This document shows, piece by piece, positions 22,847 through 33,590 of a stretch of 64,000 bases of DNA. This DNA comes from Favolaschia claudopus (lineage: Eukaryota > Basidiomycota > Agaricomycetes > Agaricales > Mycenaceae), in the NCBI GenBank assembly GCA_037176885.1, contig JAWWNJ010000186.1:186001-250000 (forward strand), in the 5' to 3' direction. The position numbers were made by a program, and so were the translations under genes. Numbering within the stretch: position 1 is the first letter of the stretch; every line of letters starts with the position of its first letter. Under the pieces are notes generated by a model. The model was given only the letters and a program-made list of their open reading frames with translations, was not told the DNA's origin and did not search any database.

Positions 22847-25800
22847 CTACACTGACCACGAGTCATCGGAGCAAAGAATCTCAAGACGAAATGAAGACTC
22901 AGCTCGACCCAAAAGCAACGAGTAAGCGATGTCCATTCGTAACAATCCGTTTGAGATGTCCATAGCGGAATCGGAAAGAGGTACCGAGGTTTTGGTGCGC
23001 AAAGTCTGATTGTCAGGTCGATAATAGAAGAGACGGAGCCTACGAATGTTAACATGGCCTTTTATGATAGCACCGCTGAGTTCGCGAAGAATAAATGAGC
23101 CATTACCGCGCTTTTCATGAATGATGTACGGTCCAGAATAGGTCCACTCATCTTTTCCGCCTTTCGTTTCGTCCCATTTTGACTCGCGCAACCAGACGTA
23201 CATTCCAGGCTCAAAATCAGCGAAGTCGAAGGCGAAATGGTTGCGACGATGTAGGTCCTCAATGGCGCGTTCACGGGATTTGCGGAGTTTTTCGCTCGCT
23301 TCAGCCAATTTCGGGTCTCGACGACTGATTTGGATGGCTCGAATTGCAAGTAAGTCCTCGTGCGAGCGAACCGTATGCCAATCGAGAGTCTGCCAAGTGA
23401 TTTCAGACATGTCAAATGAAAATACCGGGTGCACACCGTATAGAAGATAGTAAGGCGAGAATCCCGTAGCTCGACTGACAGTGACGCGAATGGCAAAGAG
23501 GACGGCGTGTAGAAATCGAGGCCAATTCCCTTTTGCATCACCGGTACACTTGTACAGTGCGCTCACTAATGGTGCATGTGCTCGTTCGATGGGAGCATTT
23601 CCCTCTGGATGATATGCTGTGGAGATAATCACCGTACAATTGTAAAGGGAGGAAAGCAAGAACAGCACCTCCTTCTTGAATTCCGGTCCTCCGTCCATGG
23701 TGATGAAGGGGACACAAGCAAACCGACACACAATATGCTCGTAGATGAACTTGGCCACGGATTTTGCGTCGAGAATTCGCAGCGCCTTTGCTTCCGGCCA
23801 AAGTATAGTCGGTTCAACAGCGTGGATGATATATTTGAGGCCGCCAACGCCGTCGCACATGTGGATGCTGTCAAGGTTAAAATGACGAAGGAGAGGAGCT
23901 TGCCATGACACGTCGTAGGGAAGGATTGGGATTTTCTTGATGGATTTCTGGCACTCAATGCAGGACCTGACAAAATAAGCAACATCGTCGTACATGTTCG
24001 GCCAATAAAAACGATCACGTAGCTGAGCATAAACGGCATCACGACCTCGATGTCCACACTCGTTGTGAGCTTGGGCCATTAATTTTCCACGCTTCTCAAG
24101 ATCTTCAATCACAAGTCGAGGGAGCGACCCTGAATTCTTCTTAGGCGCTAGCCATAGCCGTCCATCACGAAGTAAGTAACGGCGAGAGCGTTTCAAGAAG
24201 GCCAACTTATCTTTATCTAACGCCAAACGACCGGGATAATTGCCAGACTCCAGAAACTCCCGTATCTCCTTCCACATATCTGCCGATTCCTCGTCTCGAG
24301 TCCCGTGTGCATGACCTTTGTATCCGAACGCCGAGTCTTCGAGGGGGATACTTTGAGCATAAACTCCCACCTCGAAGTACTCAAGAGTCCAGATCTCGTT
24401 ACCTCCTACAAGAAAATCTTCGACATTTGAGATGTATGTCTTACGCACCTGAAAATCCGGAAGCGGTCGAACCGAAGTGGAAGGAGTACAGCGCAGTGAG
24501 GAGTAAGCCAGGTAGGAATTCGGAAGCATTGGATCGAAGGGATGGTTCGTGAATTCTTGCAGATCGAATTTCGGTTCGTCGATGAATGCAGATGTCGCTC
24601 GATAGATTGGATGCATGCTGGAATGCGATACATATCTAGACTCAAACGGAGAAGACAGGCGAATGAAGGCAGACTCAAGTAAAAACTTAACTGCGGTCGT
24701 GGCCGTAGCGTCAGCCGGTGCATTGTGTCGGCCGGCATAAACGACATCGAGATATGCGTCCAGAAACTCTTCAGGGTCTTGGTCGTCATAGTTAGTGTCG
24801 GTCGGTGCAGGCGGACGTCGGGACAAGGCATCTTCAACTTGGAATGATTCGGCGCGAACGTGATTGGGCTCGAAGTCGAAGAGTTTAATCCATGCAACCC
24901 AGCGCAGAAGCGGCGCATTAGGTACGTCGTCCGGTTCACTAATCATTTTAGCCAGCGACTTAGCATCATGATCAAGGCGAAAATGTACTCCCCAAATTCG
25001 ATGTCGAAGTTCCTTGAATGCTCGGAACACTGCGTACACTTCCGTCTTCGGTTGTCCGTAATTTTGCTCGGTGGTGTTGAACGTGCAAGACCCATAGATA
25101 GCAATGCGCTTCTGGCGATCTCGGATTTGACCGACTGACCATCCTGCGCCCATCCATGACCCGTCAATTCCTACTACCATCAAGCCCTCGTCAGAAATTC
25201 GCGGAAGACGGGTGATCAACTTAGCAGCTGTATAATCAATGCGAATGAGTACTGGCGCTGTTGTAAGGCATATCTTAAGTGTTTCTTGAGCATGAATAGC
25301 CTCTGGTGTGATGCGGAATTCAACAGTCACAATGCGAATCAAAATAGTGAGAGGCTTAGCTATTAGAGCAAATCCACGAATCCAACGACGTCCTCCTCCT
25401 GCGAGACCCAGAAAACTACGAACCTCGCTGACGGAAGTCGGGACCGGCCAGTCGAGAATGCGTTGAACAAGGCTGGGTGAAACCTTCCAACCCTCGTATG
25501 ACACGACCGAGCCTACAATATGAAGATCCAACGCTGCAAGAACCGTTTTCGTACCTGAAGCCGTAATCCCCGCCATGATCAACGTGCCTAGAAACTCGTC
25601 AAGATTTTGAGCATATTCCCAAACGTACCGGCGGATATTCAGATTTTGAGGGATCGGTGCGTTGTTGTATAGATCTCGAGGTCCTTTCACCCCACAGTCG
25701 TCGATAAAAGCTCTCGCTTTCTCCGGTACTAAAGGTTTGAGCGCGTGATCGACTCGGAGAACGAATTGTTGCATCGCATTTGTATAACCTTGTGCCATGG

Positions 25801-26854
25801 TGGCCTGTTGTCGAGGACCGATGGGCGAATGAAACGCTTGCATAGGACGAGAGTCGGGGTGGATCCAGACGGCGTCAAAACCCGAAAATAAGTCAGCAAG
25901 TCCGTACATAGAATATCCAACAAATGACTCAGCGAATTCGTTAACATTTGGTATCACCGCAGCATCTTGAATAGTGACTGCGTTGAGAGGCTCGAGATTG
26001 AGAACAAGACGTACAGGAGGGTCTGATCCTGGCTTCTTCATAACTGCAAACATGGCGCAGCGATAACTTGAAACGGTAGGTTCGAATCTCCCACCTTTTT
26101 CATTATCCAGAATAACCTTGCGAACGTCGTCGATAATAGCGAGAGGGATTGGGATTGGCTTCTTTTGCCATGGAATATGCTCGATAACAGGGAACACGTA
26201 GTCGGGGTAATAATTCCTGTCGAACGACCCCTTTTCCGCGTATTCAAAAGCAAAAGCAGACTCACGAGCGACCACGATGTAGGCCAACAAGTTGATTTCA
26301 TCTGGCGAGAGTATGTTGGGTTGAATTTTCCGGAGCATAGCTTCGAGTCGTTCGAGTGTAACACGCTTGCCGAATGTGAGAGAATGGTATTCGGGGGGAT
26401 GAAAAGGGAGGTCAGTAGCCGTGCAGTGAGGAATTGGGCGAAATGACGCAGCTTGTGAATCCGGTTGGTTCGTAGGTACCGGCCTGACCTTACGGTCAAC
26501 AGGCTTATAGCGACGTCCTTGAACTGGCGATTTAGATACTTTCGATACCGCATTCACCCAACGCGCCGATGATACAGCACGCTGTTGTCTGCGAATCGCC
26601 GAGATGGAATGGCTATTATAAACGGTATCAGTAACCAATCGAGACGTCCAAGGGGTATCAATAATAGAGGCAAGGTCGGAATGAGTCGCTTTATGATAAT
26701 CGTACAATAATGAATCAAACGCAGGAGGTGGAGATAAGGAAAACATAGAATCAAAATCAGAAAACTCAGCGTTTCCCATTAAAGCTTCGAGAGATCTTCC
26801 GAGGGTATTGTTGGGGGAGGGATGGAAGATCGCAGATGCGCTCCCCCGCTTCAA
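22847..26854 (-). CDS. pol: Ty3/gypsy Pol polyprotein (RT, RNase H, integrase)
   Basis: An open frame of 1,335 codons. The reverse transcriptase spans roughly residues 190-420, with MYGLADLFSGFDAVW and the catalytic FIDDCG near 382. RNase H starts with GIDGSWMGAG near 563. The HHCC zinc finger (HNECGHRG to SCIECQ) lies at about 930-968. The integrase DDE residues lie in NLDSIHM, MDGGPEF and APIERAH, with 35 residues between the last two. The frame begins in the last codons of gag-protease, one base back (TTG overlapping the TGA at 26851-26853). No ATG lies at that point. Expression is likely by a -1 shift in GCCTTTTTGA, where the Phe codon TTT can re-pair, or by re-initiation. The pol frame itself has no stop or gap and could encode an active enzyme. 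The right-hand copy has an identical C-terminal 1,150 residues. Confidence 0.92.
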   Translation of the reverse strand: MKRGSASAIFHPSPNNTLGRSLEALMGNAEFSDFDSMFSLSPPPAFDSLLYDYHKATHSDLASIIDTPWTSRLVTDTVYNSHSISAIRRQQRAVSSARWVNAVSKVSKSPVQGRRYKPVDRKVRPVPTNQPDSQAASFRPIPHCTATDLPFHPPEYHSLTFGKRVTLERLEAMLRKIQPNILSPDEINLLAYIVVARESAFAFEYAEKGSFDRNYYPDYVFPVIEHIPWQKKPIPIPLAIIDDVRKVILDNEKGGRFEPTVSSYRCAMFAVMKKPGSDPPVRLVLNLEPLNAVTIQDAAVIPNVNEFAESFVGYSMYGLADLFSGFDAVWIHPDSRPMQAFHSPIGPRQQATMAQGYTNAMQQFVLRVDHALKPLVPEKARAFIDDCGVKGPRDLYNNAPIPQNLNIRRYVWEYAQNLDEFLGTLIMAGITASGTKTVLAALDLHIVGSVVSYEGWKVSPSLVQRILDWPVPTSVSEVRSFLGLAGGGRRWIRGFALIAKPLTILIRIVTVEFRITPEAIHAQETLKICLTTAPVLIRIDYTAAKLITRLPRISDEGLMVVGIDGSWMGAGWSVGQIRDRQKRIAIYGSCTFNTTEQNYGQPKTEVYAVFRAFKELRHRIWGVHFRLDHDAKSLAKMISEPDDVPNAPLLRWVAWIKLFDFEPNHVRAESFQVEDALSRRPPAPTDTNYDDQDPEEFLDAYLDVVYAGRHNAPADATATTAVKFLLESAFIRLSSPFESRYVSHSSMHPIYRATSAFIDEPKFDLQEFTNHPFDPMLPNSYLAYSSLRCTPSTSVRPLPDFQVRKTYISNVEDFLVGGNEIWTLEYFEVGVYAQSIPLEDSAFGYKGHAHGTRDEESADMWKEIREFLESGNYPGRLALDKDKLAFLKRSRRYLLRDGRLWLAPKKNSGSLPRLVIEDLEKRGKLMAQAHNECGHRGRDAVYAQLRDRFYWPNMYDDVAYFVRSCIECQKSIKKIPILPYDVSWQAPLLRHFNLDSIHMCDGVGGLKYIIHAVEPTILWPEAKALRILDAKSVAKFIYEHIVCRFACVPFITMDGGPEFKKEVLFLLSSLYNCTVIISTAYHPEGNAPIERAHAPLVSALYKCTGDAKGNWPRFLHAVLFAIRVTVSRATGFSPYYLLYGVHPVFSFDMSEITWQTLDWHTVRSHEDLLAIRAIQISRRDPKLAEASEKLRKSRERAIEDLHRRNHFAFDFADFEPGMYVWLRESKWDETKGGKDEWTYSGPYIIHEKRGNGSFILRELSGAIIKGHVNIRRLRLFYYRPDNQTLRTKTSVPLSDSAMDISNGLLRMDIAYSLLLGRAESSFRLEILCSDDSWSV

Positions 26855-28342
26855 AAAGGCTCTTCACGATCGTCTTCGTCTTCAACTTCCTCCACTGTGG
26901 CGGATTGCGAATGCGAGCGAACGATATTGGACGTGTTGCGTGAATCATTCGGGTCAGTAATAGTGATAACGATGGTGGGATTCACTTTCCTTGAGCCGTT
27001 CTTCCAAAGATACATACTCACCGCACCGTGGCGCTCGTAGTCGATCCGCGCAGCAAACCATTGCAAAAAGGGCTGACCAAGGATAATATCGTGGTGGCCA
27101 ATTTCTTGATGCGAAATGAAGAGATGATGAGGGAAATTGTGGCCTCCAATACGCATTGAAACGTCAGTAGCACAACCGCGCAGCTGCTCGGGACCTCCGT
27201 GAATGCCTTTCAGCGCCCACTTCATTCCCTCGAAGTCCACCGGTAAATTGCACCGTTCTGGTACCGAACGACCTGCAAGATTCAGCTCTGATCCCGTATC
27301 GATCATCGCCGAGAGTTCAATTTGTCCAATAGAGATGATAATGGAACCTGTACTCATCGCAAAATACCTCCCTTCCGGAACTTTAGCTACCGCGCTCCCA
27401 TAATTCACCAAGAATTCTTGAATGTCATCAACCGACGCGTCTGAATACGCATGACGCGACTCCGAATAGCCGAGACTCTGGTTCAAGTCGGAGTTTTTGT
27501 GTTCTTCAAGGGCAGAAGCGGAATACTCAGCTGATTTAACTCCATACTCACGGCGAGAACGAGTCGAGTCGGTGAAAAGCTTTTGCAGAGCAGGACTGAG
27601 CCCTATGAGGTCCAGTAGAGGCAAGTTTACTTGTGTCTTGATCAGACCCTCAAAAACAGCTTTCGCGTCAGTACGTTCTTGGAATTCAGAAGTAATATGA
27701 TACTTATCATTGGCTGGTTTCTTCGCATCTCTCATCACAACATCCTGCCCATCCTTTGCGCGAGAGCTTGAAGGCTGAGACCCCTTCCATCCATCCGCAC
27801 GGTTGATAGGATTCGTGGGCTGCTGAGGAGGCGGATTCGTTGCTGATGGTGGAACGGAAGAAGAAGACGGAGGCAATTTTGGTTCCGTGATCGGCGGCTT
27901 CGATGACAGGTGTGGCGGTGCATCGCGTGGTCGTGATTTGACGTCCGGTCGTGCGATGGGATCAAACCTCACATTCTTTGCTGAGTCTTTACCTCCACGC
28001 GTCACCGGATACGCGTCGTGAAAACCCTGCTCAAGAGAGGAAACAGCAAAGTTATTGCCAATAAGAACGGGGGACTCGCCGTAAATCAACCCCATTGAGT
28101 GAGTGCGAGCGGCTTGTCCTCCATCCGCAGATGCTCGTAATGCAAGAAGATAATCCGCGACACCGCCAGGGAACCCAGGGGGCGTACGTGGAAGGTCAGC
28201 GCCTGTGTCAGCCATAACATATCTCGACTGGTTCAAATCATACCGAATGATGTTTGCTCTCAAGAGCTCGTGAGTCGACTCGCAATTTCTAACTCCTATA
28301 CGATGAGATGGAGGGGTTTTACCGCACATGAAGCAACGGCGA
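26851..28342 (-). pseudogene. Gypsy gag-protease ORF, 3' part
   Basis: This is the downstream half of the gag-protease frame; the upstream half is 33586-34261, on the other side of the nested copia. Removing copia and one GGCGA copy restores the frame exactly through EDRRCFMCG. The part opens with a nucleocapsid-type zinc knuckle (CFMCGKTPPSH then C), continues through a long Ser/Pro-rich linker, and ends with a retroviral-type aspartic protease carrying IDTGSELNLAG (about residue 360 of this part) and a later hydrophobic GQPFLQWF segment. It stops with TGA at 26851-26853, overlapping pol. Protease and zinc knuckle look intact, but interruption by copia means they cannot be made as a Gag fusion. 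Confidence 0.85.
28338..28342. repeat. Left target duplication GGCGA of copia
   Basis: Identical to 33586-33590. A 5-bp duplication is normal for copia integrases. Confidence 0.95.
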
Positions 28343-28652
28343 TAACAGAATCTGAAAATGCGCGGAAGGCGCAATAACCTCAGTCTCCCGCAATGTGGGA
28401 TGAAAGACTGTATATTAAATACCTGAAAATGCGCGGAAGGCGCAATAACTACACAATGAGTAAGTAAATATAAGTAGGTAGATAGATAGAGAACTCACCC
28501 TCAGTCTCCCGCAATGTGGGATGAAAGACTGAGGGTGGTGGACAGACGAGCACGGTTTATATGTAAGAAAACAAGGCTGTACGATAAGTATCAGATATCT
28601 ATCAAGGGCCGGAGCGGCGGGGCGGCTACCCGGAATAATTCATATTCTGACA
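28343..28652 (-). repeat. Copia 3' LTR (310 bp)
   Basis: On minus it begins TGTCAGAATATG and ends ATTCTGTTA, giving short imperfect terminal inverted repeats. It contains two internal direct repeats: a unit with TGAAAATGCGCGGAAGGCGC (twice) and one with CAGTCTCCCGCAATGTGGGA (twice). The last codons and the stop of the Gag-Pol ORF lie inside it. Confidence 0.95.
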
Positions 28653-31600
28653 CCCCCACTCGACCCAGGCCGTAGTCCCATAGATAGACAGAATTTGGAG
28701 TGCTTGTCATGAGATAAAGGTTTTGTGAAAATATCTGCCACCATTTCATCTGTAGGATACCACAAGACAATACATTCTCCAGTGCGAACCAAGTCATCAC
28801 GAACAAAATGATATTTCCTTTGTATATGCTGAGTCCTAGCGCGGTATTGTGGATCCTGGGAGAGAATAATGGCAGCTCGGTTATCACATCTCAACTCAGT
28901 GGGATTTCTCTGATGTTGACCTAGTTCGTCAAAAAAGGATCTTAACCATGCTAGATGTTGTCCTGCATTTGCAAGTCCAATGTATTCACTCTCAGTAGAA
29001 GATAGAGCGACCATGGATTGCCGACGGCTAGACCATCCGATTGCTCCAGAGTTCACAATGAACACATAACCAGAAGTAGAACGAGATGTATCTCTGTCTC
29101 CATTCCAATTGGCATCACTGTATCCCAGAAATTGCATGTCCATGCTGATGTCAGCCCCGTTGTATACAAGTTCCCAATGACGGGTGCCTTTGAGGTATCG
29201 AAGAAGTCGTTTTGCTGCTGCCCAATGAATTCTCTTTGGCTTTGCACTATATCGACCAAGTACTCCTACACTGTATGCAAGATCTGGTCGAGTACCTAGC
29301 ATGGCATACATAGCAGACCCGATTACACTTTGATATGGAACAATAGCTCCACCTTCAACAATAGCCATATGGGTAATGATACTGTCGTCATCAGGGTCAT
29401 TTTCTGTGAGAGGGGTTCCAGTAGACATAGGTGTGAATACAGGTTTGCAGTCTGTCATGCCATAGCGAGAAAGGACTTTGTCAATATACTGACGCTGGTT
29501 CAGTGCAATGGTGCGCTTCTTACGGTTTCGAATGATCTCGATCCCAAGGAGGTATTTGGCTGGACCCAGGTCTCGCATCTTAAAAGTAGACGAAAGCATT
29601 CTTTTGACTTTGGAAGAGAATTCTTTAGAAGTTGCAGCAACAAGAAGATCATCAACATAGACCACAACAAAACAAGTCTGTTTGCCTTCTTTATAAACAT
29701 AAAGGCAGGTCTCTGAATTCAAGCGATGAAATCCGAGTTTTAGAATCTCTGTGTCAAAGGTCCTGTTCCAAGTTCTTCCAGCTTGTTTAAGACCATACAA
29801 TGATCGCTTGAGTCGCCAGCAGTGACCTTCTGGAATTTCAACACCGTCCGGAGGCATCATGTAGATTTCTTCCTCCAGTTTACCATTGAGGTAGGCTTGT
29901 GAAACATCCAGCTGATCCAGTTCTAAGTCGTATTTGGCAGCAAGAGCACAAATGATGCGAACAGACTCAAGATTGGCAGTGGGCGCAAAAACTTCTTTGT
30001 AGTCAACACCTTCTTTCTGAGTATCTCCTCTGGCAACGATTCGGACTTTGTAACGAGCAATTTTGCCTGTTTCATCCACTTTGACTTTGGGAACCACTTT
30101 AGATTTAATAGGCTTGACACCGTCTGGTATGGGAACAACATCATAGACGTCATTTGCTCGGAATCCAGCAAGTTCCTCTTCAAGTCCAGCTCTCCAATGT
30201 TCAGCATCAGGACCCTGCAATGCCTCTTGCCAACTAGAAGGGTCAAGAGGGTTCTGAGCTAAAAAGGCTTCTTCAATAGCATCATCTAGAGAAGCAAGCA
30301 AGACTGCTTCTGGAGCGTCAGGGACTTCAATGTCTGGTTCAACAGACGCTTCATTTTCTTTTGCCTGTTTACGTGCTGCATTCTCTGCATCGCGCTGAGC
30401 TTTTGACTGATGCTGTGGTCCTTCAGCTATTCTGTCGTACTCAGCGGTGGGATGTTGTGCCCTTGCATGTGGACGTGTTGACCGCCTAGTAGGTTCCTGT
30501 CGTACACCTGCGACCTTGCGCAATGGTGGAGCTCCCCTATTTGATGGATGGACAATAGACGGCGGATCAGCCTGACTTAGATTATCCCCCACTGAACCTG
30601 GTATCAGGTGAGGCAAAGTGTCCGGTTCACCATCATCGTCATCATCACCATAATATGGGGTAGACCTCTTCCGCAGTGTCTGAGCAAAATCCTCATATTC
30701 TTTCCTAGAAGTCGCAGGTGCCTCAAGCTTTGGTTCTATAGGTGAATGAAGTTCCTGGTCATCAAACCGAACATGCCTAGATGTGATGGTTTCACCATAA
30801 GAACCATCTTTGTTGATTACTAGCAAGTCATATGCTTTACTGTTTTCATGGTAGCCAACAAAGATGCAACGCTTTGCTTTATCGCCAAATTTCTGCTTGT
30901 GACGCTTTTCTTTAGGAATCAGAGGATAAGCTCTACAGCCAAAGGGATGCAGGTGTCGTATGTTTATTGGACGGTCAAAAAGTTTCTCATGAGGGATCTC
31001 AAATTCCTGTGCTGAAGTAGGTGTTCTATTCACAGTATAACCAGCTGCTTTCATTGCTAAGACCCAAAATTTACGAGGAAGGCGTGAGGCGATCAACATA
31101 GTTGTAGCTCTGGAAACAAGTGTTTGATTCATTCGCTCTGCTACTCCGTTTTGCTCTGGAGTGTAAGGTGCTGTTGTTTCATGGATGATGCCTAGACGTT
31201 TGAATTCTGTTTCCATTTGATGAGACGTGAATTCACCACCCCCATCTGTGCGAAAGAATCGAGTCCAGCCCTCACAGAATTCCCAATTAGCAATTTGAGC
31301 ACGAAAATGTGCCTCAGTAGATTTTCGCCATTCTTTGAGTTTTGAATAGACTTGGGATTTCTTTTGGGCAAATAGAATCCACACCTCAGAGGAATGATGA
31401 TCTATAAGGACCACCCAGTAGCGTATTCCACCTGGGCCTTCAGGCGTTACTGGACCACCAACATCAGATGATACAATATCTAAAGGACCACGAGCTTTGG
31501 TTTGACTTTTGGAAAACGGTAATTTCTTCATTTTCCCAAGAACACAGGGTTCACAGAATTTGGGGATTCCTGTCAAGGATGTAATTTCACCAAGTCGGCC

Positions 31601-33100
31601 TTTAGCAACAGATTTCTGTAAAAGTTGGAAATTTGTATGACCAGATATTCGATGAAGGTGATTGATATCCATAGCAAATAGTGCATGTGGATCTTCACTC
31701 AAAGGAGTATAGACAATGTGGTACAGTCCCTTCCGATGCTTAGCTTCAATCATTCTTTGCCCTTTTGGGTTTCGAACAATGCAGCTATCTGCTTCGAACA
31801 TGCAATTGTATCCCTTTTTAGCCATTTGTTGTACTGAGACAAGTGTGATACCAAAGGATGGGACATGTAATGCACGTAGAGAGACATCAGACATCCCTCG
31901 CTTTGTTTTGCAAGATAGACGGATGGTTCCAGTTCCAACTGCATCACAATATGTGTCATTACCAAGCCGCACCCTTTTTGGTGGATTGAGTACTTTATAA
32001 GAACCTGTCTCAAACCATGCCTCATTTGGTGTCATGGTAGTAGAAGCCCCAGAGTCAATTACCACAGCTTTGGATGAAGGGTTTGCATCACTCAAAAGAT
32101 AAGCAGACATAGCAGCATAAGATTTCTGGGAAACAACAGGTACAGCTAAATGTCCATGTTCGGAATTATCGGAATCAGATTCAGAATCTGTAGTAGCAGA
32201 GGCATTTGCCTTGTCACGGCGCTTTCTAGGTCTCGCTTTCTCAGACTTCTGCTTGTCATTCTTCTTTGAGTCCTTTGATCCCTGCGCTAGATTCTTCAAC
32301 TGATAGCAGTTATCGGAAGTATGAGATTTGTTTTGTCCATGTATCAGGCAATGTTTATCGCCCTTGGGAGATGCCTTTCCTTTGCCAGGGTTTGTGGATT
32401 TAGCAGCTAGAGCAGTGTCGTCGCTGTTCTCACTCTTTGGCAGTTTACCAAGAGTAATCAGGCGAGCACGAGCTTTATCCCAAGTTATGCCTGTACCAAG
32501 AGAGGACACAATGTTCCCTTTAATGCCTGTCCAGTAGCTATCATCTGGTAGAGTGCTGAGCAGAATGAGAGGCTGAAGCTCTGGGGGGAATGGAAATTCC
32601 AGGCGTGCAAGCCTATCAAAACAGGTCTTGATAGCAGCTACATGAGAAAGAATCTTGTTGCGATCCATGAGCTCTGGTTCGCCTTCAATAACAAGCTTGG
32701 TGCTAAAAAGTTCTGCTAGAACACCCATTGCAGAATCGGCACGATTTTCTGCTTCAAAGCGCTGGCGCAGTTTGGCCCAGAGAGTTCCAGCATTAGATTC
32801 GTTGACATACTCTGTGCGCAGTTCTGCTGAAAGAAGCTTCTGAATAACACCTAAAGCACGGCTATTGCGTTCGCCAGGGGTATCCTTAAAAGCTACACCA
32901 GCAACAGGAGCTGTGGCAGGCAGAGGAGTAACAGCAGCAGCAGCAATAGTGGCATCAGCTGCATTTGCAGCGAGGATAACAGATTCAAGCAGAGTGTAGA
33001 CTCCCTGTAGGCGCAGTTCCACTGTAGCATTAACATGAAAAATCGGCCAGTCTTCTGCTCCGGAAAGCTCAGAAGAAGCCGAGTTTGCCGCAGTTGACAT
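28640..33100 (-). CDS. Ty1/copia Gag-Pol polyprotein
   Basis: One uninterrupted ORF of 1,486 codons starting at the ATG at 33098-33100 (MSTAANSASSE). The open frame extends 17 codons further upstream, but only through a TTG. Order: a Gag-like domain (residues 1-230), a CCHC-like motif CLIHGQNKSHTSDNC (about 250), protease VVIDSGAST (about 345), integrase zinc finger HLHRISGH to FCEPC (about 480-525), and integrase core with SSDVGGPV, RTDGGGEFT and PEQNGVAERMN. Reverse transcriptase follows with LDVSQAYLNG and the YVDD motif (about 1145), then RNase H with YSDANWNGD and STESEYIG near the C-terminus. The usual order INT-RT-RNase H defines copia. No frameshift separates Gag and Pol, so protein ratios would have to be set otherwise. 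The stop lies 13 bases inside the 3' LTR. Confidence 0.97.
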   Translation of the reverse strand: MSTAANSASSELSGAEDWPIFHVNATVELRLQGVYTLLESVILAANAADATIAAAAVTPLPATAPVAGVAFKDTPGERNSRALGVIQKLLSAELRTEYVNESNAGTLWAKLRQRFEAENRADSAMGVLAELFSTKLVIEGEPELMDRNKILSHVAAIKTCFDRLARLEFPFPPELQPLILLSTLPDDSYWTGIKGNIVSSLGTGITWDKARARLITLGKLPKSENSDDTALAAKSTNPGKGKASPKGDKHCLIHGQNKSHTSDNCYQLKNLAQGSKDSKKNDKQKSEKARPRKRRDKANASATTDSESDSDNSEHGHLAVPVVSQKSYAAMSAYLLSDANPSSKAVVIDSGASTTMTPNEAWFETGSYKVLNPPKRVRLGNDTYCDAVGTGTIRLSCKTKRGMSDVSLRALHVPSFGITLVSVQQMAKKGYNCMFEADSCIVRNPKGQRMIEAKHRKGLYHIVYTPLSEDPHALFAMDINHLHRISGHTNFQLLQKSVAKGRLGEITSLTGIPKFCEPCVLGKMKKLPFSKSQTKARGPLDIVSSDVGGPVTPEGPGGIRYWVVLIDHHSSEVWILFAQKKSQVYSKLKEWRKSTEAHFRAQIANWEFCEGWTRFFRTDGGGEFTSHQMETEFKRLGIIHETTAPYTPEQNGVAERMNQTLVSRATTMLIASRLPRKFWVLAMKAAGYTVNRTPTSAQEFEIPHEKLFDRPINIRHLHPFGCRAYPLIPKEKRHKQKFGDKAKRCIFVGYHENSKAYDLLVINKDGSYGETITSRHVRFDDQELHSPIEPKLEAPATSRKEYEDFAQTLRKRSTPYYGDDDDDGEPDTLPHLIPGSVGDNLSQADPPSIVHPSNRGAPPLRKVAGVRQEPTRRSTRPHARAQHPTAEYDRIAEGPQHQSKAQRDAENAARKQAKENEASVEPDIEVPDAPEAVLLASLDDAIEEAFLAQNPLDPSSWQEALQGPDAEHWRAGLEEELAGFRANDVYDVVPIPDGVKPIKSKVVPKVKVDETGKIARYKVRIVARGDTQKEGVDYKEVFAPTANLESVRIICALAAKYDLELDQLDVSQAYLNGKLEEEIYMMPPDGVEIPEGHCWRLKRSLYGLKQAGRTWNRTFDTEILKLGFHRLNSETCLYVYKEGKQTCFVVVYVDDLLVAATSKEFSSKVKRMLSSTFKMRDLGPAKYLLGIEIIRNRKKRTIALNQRQYIDKVLSRYGMTDCKPVFTPMSTGTPLTENDPDDDSIITHMAIVEGGAIVPYQSVIGSAMYAMLGTRPDLAYSVGVLGRYSAKPKRIHWAAAKRLLRYLKGTRHWELVYNGADISMDMQFLGYSDANWNGDRDTSRSTSGYVFIVNSGAIGWSSRRQSMVALSSTESEYIGLANAGQHLAWLRSFFDELGQHQRNPTELRCDNRAAIILSQDPQYRARTQHIQRKYHFVRDDLVRTGECIVLWYPTDEMVADIFTKPLSHDKHSKFCLSMGLRPGSSGGVRI

Positions 33101-33275
33101 TGTGTGAGAAGTCCGAGGTGAGATAACCAGAGTCCGAGGGAATTTCGGCAACAGGTCGTGCGATTGATTGATTGATACAAGTCTGTGCTTGTGATGCTTC
33201 GAGCTCTGATGAGCGAGCAGGTGAGTCTTCCAATAGGTACGTCTTCAGAGAGCTAGCGCTCGGTGGCCCATAACC

Positions 33276-33585
33276 TAACAGAATCTGAAAATGCGCGGAA
33301 GGCGCAATAACCTCAGTCTCCCGCAATGTGGGATGAAAGACTGTATATTAAATACCTGAAAATGCGCGGAAGGCGCAATAACTACACAATGAGTAAGTAA
33401 ATATAAGTAGGTAGATAGATAGAGAACTCACCCTCAGTCTCCCGCAATGTGGGATGAAAGACTGAGGGTGGTGGACAGACGAGCACGGTTTATATGTAAG
33501 AAAACAAGGCTGTACGATAAGTATCAGATATCTATCAAGGGCCGGAGCGGCGGGGCGGCTACCCGGAATAATTCATATTCTGACA
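33276..33585 (-). repeat. Copia 5' LTR (310 bp)
   Basis: Appears identical to the 3' LTR, offset 4,933 bp. Directly inside it on minus is GGTTATGGGCCACC, the likely primer-binding region. Confidence 0.95.
33489..33494 (-). promoter_or_regulatory. Candidate TATA box in the copia 5' LTR
   Basis: TATAAA on minus within CATATAAACCGTG, about 95 bases from the upstream LTR edge. This is a plausible promoter for genomic RNA, based on motif and position only. Confidence 0.5.
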
Positions 33586-33590
33586 GGCGA
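33586..33590. repeat. Right target duplication GGCGA of copia
   Basis: Matches 28338-28342. Confidence 0.95.

Larger units (their letters stand above)
28343..33585 (-). mobile_element. Intact Ty1/copia element, 5,243 bp
   Basis: Complete structure on minus: 5' LTR 33276-33585, a single Gag-Pol ORF 28640-33100, polypurine tract GAGTGGGGG (28653-28661), 3' LTR 28343-28652, and target duplication GGCGA on both sides. The two LTRs appear identical by eye, so insertion was recent. The insertion lies inside the gag frame of the gypsy element. All catalytic motifs are present, so this copy is potentially autonomous. Confidence 0.97.
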
